A stretch of DNA of 64,000 nt from Aurantibacter crassamenti (GTDB taxonomy: Bacteria; Bacteroidota; Bacteroidia; Flavobacteriales; Flavobacteriaceae): assembly GCF_016811105.1 (NCBI RefSeq), contig NZ_JAFBGM010000001.1, forward strand, positions 887,126 through 951,125, read 5' to 3'. This document shows, piece after piece, positions 56,564 to 64,000 of this stretch (within the stretch, counting starts at the first letter, position 1; every line of letters starts with the position of its first letter). The notes under the pieces were generated by a model. The model ran no database searches and was not told the origin of the DNA. It saw only the letters and a list, made by a program, of their open reading frames with translations. The position numbers and the translations under genes were made by a program.

Positions 56564-58273
56564 CTATTCTACCATATCTAAAATATAAGGTAAACGCCGT
56601 TCAACAACGCCTAATATAATTACATCTGGGTTGATTTTATTAACCCAATACATATCTACATTACTTTTTCCAATATATATGACTTTAGCATAATGGAGTG
56701 ATAAAAATTGAATCATAGCAGCACCATATGAGTCTCTAAAAACTAATGCGGTTTTATTGTTTCCACAATTTTTGTTTTCAGTTATAAAGGCATTTTTATA
56801 GATACCTCCAGGATATATAAAATGATATCTTTTATCACTATTGGTTAACTTGTAAATAGGCTTTTCATCGTAGTAATTCGGTATACTATCAATTCCCATT
56901 AAATCAGTTAAATCCCCTTTTTTAACCTTAGAATAACTTATCTCAAAGTCTTCAATTGGAAAAGGTTTAAGCGCAAGTTGTTCAAAAGTTTGCTCGCAAA
57001 AAGCCAAATATGCCTCATAAGCACCATTTGCATTCCAATGAGAATCAAATTTATAATACAACTGCTTTTTATTTTTGTTTTTTAACAAATCTTGTCTAAC
57101 GTCAAACATAGGCAGTTTAGCTTTTTCAAAGTAAGAAACTGTTTGGTCAGCAAGTGATGTTTCATTTGCTACCTGCAGTTTCATGGTGTACGGAAGCAAA
57201 TCGTTATAAATGGAGTGCTTATTAGGCCAAAAACCAAAAACATATTCGATGCCCTTAGCAGCTAAATCATTTTTTAGCTTAGTATGCATGAGCAATGCTT
57301 TTTCAAGTTCTTTTTCAGATGCCAGGTTTGTGTTTGAATAACTAGAGTATATTCCACCACTTTTTTCCTCATATTCATTGAAGAAGATAAACCCATCATT
57401 GCCAAACTGTGCCAATTCGGGTTTTGGAGAATCTTTAAAAAATCTAATTTTTAATTTACTTGACCAATTAATTAGGAACGGTCGTAGTCCGAAATTATCG
57501 TTGTAATATGCCTCAAATGCTTTAGGATAACTTTCTTTAAAAGACCATTCTGGTTTTTCTGCTAACTTTCTTTTTTCGTTTCCGGTTTCTACTTCTGATT
57601 CGAATAATTTGGCTAATTGAGGTGTAACTATTATTAAAACGAAAAGTAGAATATAGGCGTTAGGCGTAAATCGATTTAAACTAAAATTATTTAAAGTTGC
57701 TGAGAGAAGAAATGACAAAGCAAAAACTAAAGAAATTAAGTATGTCACAATATTATTTACAAGAGCCTTTTCGCTAGTTAATGCCACTATAGTAGCGTTC
57801 ACATTAAAATTTGATGTAAAGAATGGGTCGTAGCTATTAGAAACTATTTTAGTTGCAAATTTTCCATTATGTTCGATAATACAAAGGTTTTTATTAAATT
57901 TTTTTGAAATATCATAAGCAATAGAATCATACTCATTTGCTACTGTAAACGATGAGATTTGAATTGGTTTTTGTTTACGATTTATACCAATATCAAGTCT
58001 AAATTTATTAATAGTGTGGTCTTGTGGTAATTTAAAGCGTATGGTTTGAATAGAAGAATCACCTTTTACTTGACTGATTACGCTCTGTTTTTCGTTAAAT
58101 ACTTTGGCACTATTGTTAAGGTAAAAAAGTTGAAATGTGTCATCTGCCAAAACTATTGCATCCAGTTTTACCATTAATTCTTCGGGTTTTGAATTAAGTG
58201 AACCCAATAGAAACTTAACGGCAAAAAACACTAAGGTTGCTATAATAAAAGTCAAGCTATATTTTTTTATCAT
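56564..58273 (-). CDS. AlgJ/AlgX-like SGNH-fold acetyltransferase protein
   Basis: A 569-residue protein with an N-terminal signal-anchor (about 7-26) and a second hydrophobic segment near residues 175-220. The C-terminal half (about 270-569) has AlgJ/AlgX-like features: FGLRPFLINW, an ordered YVFGFWPNKHSIYND and KFDSHWNANGAY (the DxHW catalytic pair of the SGNH acetyltransferases), then ALVFRDSYGAAMIQFLS with the probable nucleophile Ser. Together with the MBOAT protein one base upstream it would transfer acyl groups to a surface polysaccharide in the periplasm, as AlgI/AlgJ do for alginate. Substrate unknown. Confidence 0.85.
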   Translation of the reverse strand: MIKKYSLTFIIATLVFFAVKFLLGSLNSKPEELMVKLDAIVLADDTFQLFYLNNSAKVFNEKQSVISQVKGDSSIQTIRFKLPQDHTINKFRLDIGINRKQKPIQISSFTVANEYDSIAYDISKKFNKNLCIIEHNGKFATKIVSNSYDPFFTSNFNVNATIVALTSEKALVNNIVTYLISLVFALSFLLSATLNNFSLNRFTPNAYILLFVLIIVTPQLAKLFESEVETGNEKRKLAEKPEWSFKESYPKAFEAYYNDNFGLRPFLINWSSKLKIRFFKDSPKPELAQFGNDGFIFFNEYEEKSGGIYSSYSNTNLASEKELEKALLMHTKLKNDLAAKGIEYVFGFWPNKHSIYNDLLPYTMKLQVANETSLADQTVSYFEKAKLPMFDVRQDLLKNKNKKQLYYKFDSHWNANGAYEAYLAFCEQTFEQLALKPFPIEDFEISYSKVKKGDLTDLMGIDSIPNYYDEKPIYKLTNSDKRYHFIYPGGIYKNAFITENKNCGNNKTALVFRDSYGAAMIQFLSLHYAKVIYIGKSNVDMYWVNKINPDVIILGVVERRLPYILDMVE

Positions 58274-58274
58274 A

Positions 58275-59690
58275 TCAGAATCTAAAGTAAATGAATGGAT
58301 TATAAGTGGTTTGCGCTAGTTCCATAAGTGCGAATAGAAATAGCAAGAGATAAACACCTCTTTCTATAGCAACTGCCCATACTTTATTGGGCACTATAAT
58401 TTTTATCTTTTCAACCAAAAATGTTCTTAATGGAGTCGCGAATAGAATTCCGAATGATAATAGTGTAAGAACATAAGTGTTTAAGAATAAATACGGATAG
58501 GTATAATTTCCATCAGTAAAAGCGAACATTCTAATTATGTATTCTACGGCGTATGACAGATTTTCAGCTCTAAATATGACCCAACCTACAATGACCACGA
58601 GTAATAAGTAAATTCTTTTAAGAACATTAAATTTTGAAGACAATTTAAATGGCTCAATTCTTTCAAGTATTAGAAAAAAACCATGAAACAATCCCCAAAT
58701 AATAAAATTCCAACTAGCACCATGCCATAGTCCAGTCAATAAGAAAACTATAAACAGGTTTACGTATGTTCTATATTTTCCTTTTTTATTTCCCCCAAGT
58801 GGAATATAGAGGTAATCTCTAAACCAAGAAGAAAGGGAGATATGCCATCTGCGCCAAAACTCTTTTATTGATTTAGAAATGTATGGGTGTTCAAAGTTTT
58901 CTTTAAAGTTAAATCCGAACATTTTTCCTAAACCTATTGCCATGTCAGAGTATCCAGAGAAATCATAATAAATTTGTAAAGAATAACATACAGCTCCTAT
59001 CCAAGTCAATGATGAAGATAAATCAGCAACAGGAACGTCAAATATTTTATCAGCAATAAATCCCATGTTATTGGCTATAATTACTTTTTTCGCAAAACCA
59101 ATTAAAAATCGGCTGATACCTTCTTTGAATAATGGTGATGTTACTTTTCTGTTTTCTATTTCTTTAGAGATATCAATGTATCTTACGATAGGGCCGGCAA
59201 TTAGTTGAGGAAAAAGCGCAATATACATTCCGAGGTTAATAATACTCCGTTGGCCTTCAACTGACCCTCTGTGTACATCAACCAAATATGAGATGCTCTG
59301 AAACGTAAAAAAAGATATACCTATAGGAAGTGTAACGCTAGTGGTGTCAAAACTTAATTTTATGTCTAAAAAAGCAAGATTTTCAAAGATGAAATGTATG
59401 TATTTATAATAAATTAGTACCAAAAGGTTTAGGGTGACACCAATAATTAAGAAGATATTAGATTTGTCTGTTTGTAATTTTTTATTGCTTATATCTATTA
59501 GCAGGCCAACAATATAATTTACTCCAATAGAACCCATCATTAGCAATACTAGCACACCTTCACCCCAGGCGTAAAAAAACAGACTAGCTATTAACAAGAA
59601 AAGGTTTCGAAGTTTTTTGTCTATTAAAAAATAGACGCCCAGTACAAAAGGTAGAAATAGAAAGATGAAAACTGTAGAGCTAAATACCAT
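58275..59690 (-). CDS. MBOAT family O-acyltransferase (AlgI-like)
   Basis: A 471-residue multi-pass membrane protein with the AlgI/MBOAT signature in KEFWRRWHISLSSWFRDYLY near residues 275-295, including the conserved His, and TGLWHGASWNFIIWG with a second conserved His. About 10-12 membrane segments are seen. AlgI-like proteins pass acyl groups from the cytoplasm to a periplasmic partner, here probably the AlgJ/X-like protein whose gene starts one base after this stop codon. Acyl type is not known. Confidence 0.92.
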   Translation of the reverse strand: MVFSSTVFIFLFLPFVLGVYFLIDKKLRNLFLLIASLFFYAWGEGVLVLLMMGSIGVNYIVGLLIDISNKKLQTDKSNIFLIIGVTLNLLVLIYYKYIHFIFENLAFLDIKLSFDTTSVTLPIGISFFTFQSISYLVDVHRGSVEGQRSIINLGMYIALFPQLIAGPIVRYIDISKEIENRKVTSPLFKEGISRFLIGFAKKVIIANNMGFIADKIFDVPVADLSSSLTWIGAVCYSLQIYYDFSGYSDMAIGLGKMFGFNFKENFEHPYISKSIKEFWRRWHISLSSWFRDYLYIPLGGNKKGKYRTYVNLFIVFLLTGLWHGASWNFIIWGLFHGFFLILERIEPFKLSSKFNVLKRIYLLLVVIVGWVIFRAENLSYAVEYIIRMFAFTDGNYTYPYLFLNTYVLTLLSFGILFATPLRTFLVEKIKIIVPNKVWAVAIERGVYLLLFLFALMELAQTTYNPFIYFRF

Positions 59691-59738
59691 TGTTTAGTAA
59701 TGGGTTATGTTTTTAATATTACAAATGTATAAGTGTAA

Positions 59739-60935
59739 TCAGTTAATATCAGTTGAGGTTTCATTTGGTTTAATACCTCTAATCGATGCATGTTTTAAAA
59801 ATAGAAATGGCGTAAAAAAAGCGAAAAAAACCAAACCCCATTGCCGTATCAAAAATGATTCTGTCATGCCAAATATTAGTAAGATTATAAAATAGAATAT
59901 TAGTAATGAATCTTTATTTTTTATCCCCACATAAAGTAATCCTCCATAAATAGAAAGTAAAAGTAGTAATCCTAGAATGCCAAAATTCATGATAGTTTGT
60001 AGAAATTGATTGTGCGAATTATATTCATTAGTATATTGAATTGAATTGACACTTAATTTTGATTTATAACAATCGGTTAAAATCATTGTAGATTTATCTA
60101 TGCCATATCCGAAAAAGCCTGCACCTTTAATGTTTTCTATACTACATTGCCATGAAAGCAGCCTACTGCTAATTCCGTTAGAATAGTCGGTTTCACCTAC
60201 AAAATCTTGATTGATTATTTCACTAAATTTTTGTCTAACAATGGGTCTGGTAAAAATGTAGCTCATTATTAGGCAAAATAAAATAATAAACCCCATAATG
60301 AATTTTAAATTTCCTTGTTTCTTAAAATATAGTAAAACAAAGTAAGTTGTTACTAAAATGCTTGTTATAATACCGGTACGATTAAATAGAATGGCGAGGA
60401 TAAAAAAGAAAAAAGGAACTAAAATGTAGTGCCTCAATTTGGCTATATTTGTTTTCAGAATTTGGTCATATAATACAGCTAAGGCAAAGCATATAAAAAT
60501 GCTCAGATAGTTAATTTGAAGATCTATTATTTCTGTAGGGTTATGAAAATAAAAAATGTACCCTTTACTTTTTACGTAGGTATAAATAAGTGAAATAAGG
60601 CTCGCAAATGCAACGCTGTAAACAAAACCAGTAAGGGCTATTTTTTTATAATCAATAAAAAATATTACGACCGGTATTAAAAGTAGTGGAACATATTTAG
60701 AAATGTTTACTAGAGAATCAGCTTGATCTATAAATAAAACGCTAATGCAAATTAGTAGATAATAGGCAATTAATAGCCAAGAATGAGAAGGTTTAAAATT
60801 TTTCTTTTTGGCAGAAAGTAAAAAGGTAATTACAAAAAGAGCAATTGCGTAAGAATTAATATTATAAAGTCTGGCAAAGGGTATGGTGACAACTAGAAAT
60901 AATAAGGAAACATTTTTTAGCCTTTCTAGCCACAT
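59739..60935 (-). CDS. O-antigen ligase-like membrane protein
   Basis: A 398-residue protein with about 11 hydrophobic segments and a long periplasmic loop (about 235-305) containing GAGFFGYGIDKS and NEYNSHNQFLQTIMNFGILG. The NSHNQFLQ pattern followed by a helix is typical of O-antigen ligases (WaaL/RfaL-type) and Wzy-like proteins. It may attach the finished polysaccharide to a lipid A core or another carrier, but a polymerase role is also possible. It is the first gene of a minus-strand trio with the MBOAT and AlgJ/X-like genes, separated from MBOAT by 48 bases. Confidence 0.8.
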   Translation of the reverse strand: MWLERLKNVSLLFLVVTIPFARLYNINSYAIALFVITFLLSAKKKNFKPSHSWLLIAYYLLICISVLFIDQADSLVNISKYVPLLLIPVVIFFIDYKKIALTGFVYSVAFASLISLIYTYVKSKGYIFYFHNPTEIIDLQINYLSIFICFALAVLYDQILKTNIAKLRHYILVPFFFFILAILFNRTGIITSILVTTYFVLLYFKKQGNLKFIMGFIILFCLIMSYIFTRPIVRQKFSEIINQDFVGETDYSNGISSRLLSWQCSIENIKGAGFFGYGIDKSTMILTDCYKSKLSVNSIQYTNEYNSHNQFLQTIMNFGILGLLLLLSIYGGLLYVGIKNKDSLLIFYFIILLIFGMTESFLIRQWGLVFFAFFTPFLFLKHASIRGIKPNETSTDIN

Positions 60936-61099
60936 AGCTGTGTAATTTGGGGGTGAAATTAAAGAATTATTATAAATACTGGTAGTCTACCAGTATGAAT
61001 TGACTTAATATTATAGGTCTGCTAAGGTGTATTACAAGTTAAGTAGCTAACATTCATGTTTAAATATATTTTGAATAGTCATAATTTAAAAAGCATATA
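60936..61099. other. divergent intergenic region with operator-like palindrome
   Basis: 164 bases between the O-antigen ligase-like start and the DUF1972 glycosyltransferase start. It contains a 21-bp palindrome at 60976-60996 and AT-rich sequence. No exact -7 consensus was identified for either gene. Confidence 0.6.
60976..60996. promoter_or_regulatory. operator-like 21-bp palindrome
   Basis: ATACTGGTAG and CTACCAGTAT form a perfect 10-bp inverted repeat around a single central T. This size and symmetry, in a divergent promoter region, resemble a binding site for a dimeric regulator. The regulator is not in the window. Confidence 0.6.
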
Positions 61100-62179
61100 T
61101 TGAAAATTGCAATAATAGGTACAGTAGGTATACCCGCTAAATATGGTGGTTTCGAGACTTTGGCCGAGTATTTAGTAAAAGAGCTCAATAAAAATTATGA
61201 ATTTACAGTTTATTGCAGTGCTCCGCAATATGGTAAAGAAAGAAAGAAAACTCATCTAGGAGCAAGACTTAAATTTTTACCGTTAAGCGCTAATGGTAGT
61301 TCGAGTATAATTTATGATGTTTGGTCCATTTTTCATGCTTTTTTTTATGCAGATACTTTGCTTGTTTTAGGGGTTAGTGGTGCATTTATGATACCGTTTG
61401 TTCGATTGTTTTCTAGAAAAAAGATAATTACCAATATAGATGGTCTTGAATGGAAGCGTGATAAATGGAATGGTTTTGCAAAATGGTATTTAAAGTTACA
61501 GGAAAAAATTGCAGTACGTTCAAGTCATTTTACTGTTGTAGATAATCAAGGTATTGCAGAGCATGTCAAAAATTCATATGGTAAAAATTCAGTTTTAATT
61601 GCCTATGGAGCAGACCATGTCTCTCATGAGCCAGTTAATATTGCTTCTAGAAAAGCACTTAATATTCCTGATAAATATGCATTTAAAGTATGCCGAATAG
61701 AGCCAGAGAATAATATTCATATAATTTTAGAGGCTTTTAGTAAGACCTTACTGAATATTGTTATAGTAGGTAATTGGGAAAATAGTGACTATGGAAAAAA
61801 CTTAAAGAAGAAATTTGGCGATTTTCAAAATATTTTTATAGTAAACCCAATTTATGACCAGCAAAAACTAAATGAATTAAGAAGTAATTGCCATTTATAC
61901 ATACATGGCCACAGTGCAGGAGGTACAAATCCTTCATTGGTAGAAGCGATGTATCTTGGGTTACCAATAATTGCTTTCGATGTTAATTATAATCGATTTA
62001 CAACCGGCAATAAGGCAATTTATTTTAAAGATGCGCAAGAAATGGAAGTGTTGCTAAATAAAATAGAAAACGATGAAAGGCAACAAAAGCTGATTGCAGA
62101 ATCGATGAAAGAATTAGCATATAAGCACTATACATGGAAAATAATAAGCCAGAAATATAGCGCCCTTTTTAGTGCTTAA
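61100..62179 (+). CDS. DUF1972 glycosyltransferase (rhamnosyltransferase-like)
   Basis: A 359-residue GT-B enzyme. KIAIIGTVGIPAKYGGFETL at the N-terminus is the typical DUF1972 opening; TNIDGLEWKRDKWNGFAKWY and the C-terminal HGHSAGGTNPSLVEAMYLG (E-x7-E type nucleotide-sugar motif) complete the pattern. Members act in polysaccharide assembly, often as rhamnosyltransferases, which would suit the rfb genes upstream. The start is a TTG at 61100: it gives exactly the conserved N-terminus, and no ATG precedes it in frame. Downstream is the WecA/MraY-family gene with its own promoter. Confidence 0.87.
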   Translation: MKIAIIGTVGIPAKYGGFETLAEYLVKELNKNYEFTVYCSAPQYGKERKKTHLGARLKFLPLSANGSSSIIYDVWSIFHAFFYADTLLVLGVSGAFMIPFVRLFSRKKIITNIDGLEWKRDKWNGFAKWYLKLQEKIAVRSSHFTVVDNQGIAEHVKNSYGKNSVLIAYGADHVSHEPVNIASRKALNIPDKYAFKVCRIEPENNIHIILEAFSKTLLNIVIVGNWENSDYGKNLKKKFGDFQNIFIVNPIYDQQKLNELRSNCHLYIHGHSAGGTNPSLVEAMYLGLPIIAFDVNYNRFTTGNKAIYFKDAQEMEVLLNKIENDERQQKLIAESMKELAYKHYTWKIISQKYSALFSA

Positions 62180-62260
62180 ATAATCTATTTTATGAGGTGT
62201 AATCAAAGTTTGAAATAATAGTGGTGTGGTTAAAAATGGATTTTCTATAAGTTTAAAAGA

Positions 62261-62290
62261 TTGAAATTGAACCGCTTTTCCATAACTTTG
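62261..62290 (+). promoter_or_regulatory. promoter of the WecA/MraY-family gene
   Basis: TTG (62261-62263), a 19-base spacer and TAACTTTG (62283-62290) agree with the Bacteroidota promoter consensus. The GTG start at 62341 would leave a leader of about 45 bases. Confidence 0.65.
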
Positions 62291-62340
62291 ACGTAACTTG
62301 AATTTTCTGTAAGAATAATCATAACAAATAGTCTTATCCT

Positions 62341-63561
62341 GTGTTTTTTCTAGAAACAGCCATATTACTTTCATTGGGCGCATTTATGCTGACTTACTTG
62401 ACTATACCAAAGATTATTAACGTTGTTGAGTATAGGCGGCTTACAGATGATCCAAATGGGCGTAGTTCTCACGCCAAACGAACGCCAACTCTTGGTGGAG
62501 TATCCTTTTTTTATACGCTAATATTTGCACTTTTCTTTATTAGAGATCGAGATGTGTTTGATGAGGCTATATATATTATTCCTGGTTTAACAATTTTATT
62601 TATTGTTGGACTTAAAGATGACTTGGTTGTTATTTCTCCAGGCGCTAAGCTTATTGCGCAAGTATTCGCCGTTGCATTTATTTTGGTTAATCCAGGCTTT
62701 GTTATAGGTTCACTTAATGGTTTTTTAAATATTAATGAAATACCATATTATCTGTATCTCGTAATTGCTGGTTTTATGATGTTAACCATTATTAACTCAT
62801 ATAACCTTATTGATGGTATTGATGGTTTAGCCTCTGTGGTAGGTATGGTAATAATGGTAATTTACACCACTATATTTTATTTAAGTGAAGAATACTTTTT
62901 TGCTTTGTTGGCCATTACAATGAATGCAAGCCTAATGGCTTTTTTAGGTTTTAATCTATCTTCAGATAAGAAGATATTCATGGGTGATACAGGTTCATTA
63001 ATGGTTGGGTTTGTAATAAGTATACTTACATTAAAATTCTTAGCACTCAAACCACAAGATTATACTGAAATACCTTTTTTGCTTGAAAATGCACCATTAA
63101 TTGCTATAAGTATTCTTATCGTTCCTCTTTTTGATACAGCTAGGGTATTTGCCATTCGAATTGCTAATAAAAGAGCACCTTTTTCTCCGGATCGTAATCA
63201 TACGCACCATGTATTGATAGATTATTGGGGCTTAAGTCATAAACAGGCTAGTTTCATTATTGGTTGTTTCAACCTAATGTTTGTGATGTTATTTATTGTT
63301 TTAGGAAGTACGGCAAAGAATTTTGGATTAGCTATAATGCTTGTTTCCGTAGTTATTTTATTGGGTTATATATTTTTTAAGTATAACTATAACTTCACAA
63401 CAATGAAACAGAAAATATTGTTGAGAAGGCAGGTTGATAAAATTAAAAGTAAAACGAAAACTAACGAGGCTAAGAGTAATGGAAAACTCAAAGACAAAAA
63501 TGATCATAAGCACAACGTTTATGAAGATGATGTTGAGTCTGAAAATGAAAGAACATATTAA
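62341..63561 (+). CDS. WecA/MraY-family undecaprenyl-phosphate sugar-1-phosphate transferase
   Basis: A 406-residue polytopic membrane enzyme with about 10-11 helices. DDPNGRSSHAKRTPTLGG is the N-terminal cytoplasmic loop; NSYNLIDGIDGLAS carries the catalytic Asp residues; GDTGSLMVGF and RNHTHH are further family signatures. It starts polysaccharide synthesis by moving a GlcNAc-1-phosphate-type sugar onto undecaprenyl phosphate. A long Lys-rich cytoplasmic tail (about 360-406) is not part of the core. Start is GTG at 62341, supported by the promoter at 62261-62290, though a downstream ATG at residue 16 is possible. Confidence 0.92.
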   Translation: MFFLETAILLSLGAFMLTYLTIPKIINVVEYRRLTDDPNGRSSHAKRTPTLGGVSFFYTLIFALFFIRDRDVFDEAIYIIPGLTILFIVGLKDDLVVISPGAKLIAQVFAVAFILVNPGFVIGSLNGFLNINEIPYYLYLVIAGFMMLTIINSYNLIDGIDGLASVVGMVIMVIYTTIFYLSEEYFFALLAITMNASLMAFLGFNLSSDKKIFMGDTGSLMVGFVISILTLKFLALKPQDYTEIPFLLENAPLIAISILIVPLFDTARVFAIRIANKRAPFSPDRNHTHHVLIDYWGLSHKQASFIIGCFNLMFVMLFIVLGSTAKNFGLAIMLVSVVILLGYIFFKYNYNFTTMKQKILLRRQVDKIKSKTKTNEAKSNGKLKDKNDHKHNVYEDDVESENERTY

Positions 63562-63566
63562 TTAGG

Positions 63567-63597
63567 TTGTTAATTGACACTTTGCCCAATATCTTTG
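63567..63597 (+). promoter_or_regulatory. promoter of the UDP-glucuronate decarboxylase gene
   Basis: TTG (63567-63569), a 20-base spacer and TATCTTTG (63590-63597) match the Bacteroidota promoter. The ATG of the next gene is at 63690, leaving a leader of roughly 85 bases. Confidence 0.6.
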
Positions 63598-63689
63598 TTT
63601 TTAAGCCATATTATTTTGTAGGATTTTATTTCGCGTTTACATTTACTTTCCTAATATAATAGAAGAACCCATTTTATCTTAATTACACC

Positions 63690-64000
63690 ATGAAGAAAGT
63701 TTTAATTACTGGCGCAGCCGGATTTTTAGGGTCACATCTTTGCGACCGATTTATAAAGGAAGGTTTCCACGTCATTGCGATGGATAATTTAATAACAGGT
63801 GATTTAAAGAATATTGAACATTTGTTCAAACTTGAAAACTTCGAGTATTATCATCATGATGTAACAAAATTTGTTCACGTACCCGGTGATTTAGATTATA
63901 TATTACATTTTGCATCTCCTGCAAGTCCTATAGATTATTTAAAAATACCTATTCAGACGTTGAAAGTAGGGGCTTTGGGTACACACAACCTTTTAGGTTT
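63690..64000 (+). CDS. UDP-glucuronate decarboxylase (UDP-xylose synthase), 5' part
   Basis: Only the first 103 codons are in the window. The Rossmann motif is [16 protein letters not shown] near residues 6-21, followed by [16 protein letters not shown] and [20 protein letters not shown], typical of UXS/UDP-glucuronate decarboxylases of the extended SDR family. The Tyr/Lys catalytic pair lies beyond the window. It would make UDP-xylose from UDP-glucuronate, adding a pentose to the possible sugar set of the glycan. Other SDR epimerases are less likely given the [10 protein letters not shown] sequence. Confidence 0.88.
   Translation, partial: MKKVLITGAAGFLGSHLCDRFIKEGFHVIAMDNLITGDLKNIEHLFKLENFEYYHHDVTKFVHVPGDLDYILHFASPASPIDYLKIPIQTLKVGALGTHNLLG

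Overview
The window is AT-rich DNA from a member of the Bacteroidota, most likely a marine Flavobacteriaceae. Supporting signs are type IX secretion and gliding-type proteins (PorP/SprF-like, PorE-like OmpA, a SprB-repeat giant adhesin and a type B T9SS sorting domain), Bacteroidota promoter elements (TTG / TAnnTTTG), and families typical of the group (DUF4175, DUF4837, DUF6909, a one-TM TatA, bacterial GH3). No rRNA, tRNA, CRISPR array, integrase or insertion sequence was seen.

Region 1 (1-15506, minus strand) is a three-gene surface-adhesin operon: an Ig-like protein with a gliding-motility-type C-terminal domain, a PorP/SprF-like outer-membrane protein carrying two SPOR-like domains, and a giant SprB-type adhesin of more than 3,700 residues whose 3' end lies off the left edge. 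The adhesin contains a 1,749-bp in-frame tandem duplication with a 1,323-bp block that reads as identical in both copies.

Region 2 (15778-34754) is housekeeping: glnS, an SPFH protein, gltX, DUF4175, ybeY, mnmG, two small conserved membrane or lipoprotein genes, a methyltransferase, an OmpH-like lipoprotein, DoxX, holB, pgk, an MltD-like transglycosylase and a DUF4837 lipoprotein. Two perfect 16-bp parS-like palindromes flank mnmG, one of them inside the last codons of ybeY. This suggests the window lies in the origin-proximal partition region of the chromosome.

Region 3 (35158-42611) holds envelope genes: a PorE-like OmpA protein with a SPOR-like module related to that of the PorP protein, tatA, an M23 peptidase, a GH3-like enzyme, and a DUF6909 protein whose C-terminus resembles the nucleoside phosphorylase/nucleosidase fold.

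Region 4 (42624-64000) is a surface-polysaccharide locus: a Wzz-like protein, dTDP-rhamnose genes rfbBACD, an asparagine synthetase-like amidotransferase, a TagD-like cytidylyltransferase, wecB, a Wzx flippase, a TagB/TagF-like glycerophosphotransferase, an unusual lipoprotein with isochorismatase-like features, a Wzy-like polymerase, glycosyltransferases, a minus-strand trio (AlgJ/X-like, MBOAT, O-antigen ligase-like), a WecA/MraY-family initiating transferase and the start of a UDP-glucuronate decarboxylase. Together these could build, flip, polymerise and decorate (with glycerol phosphate and acyl groups) a rhamnose-containing glycan.
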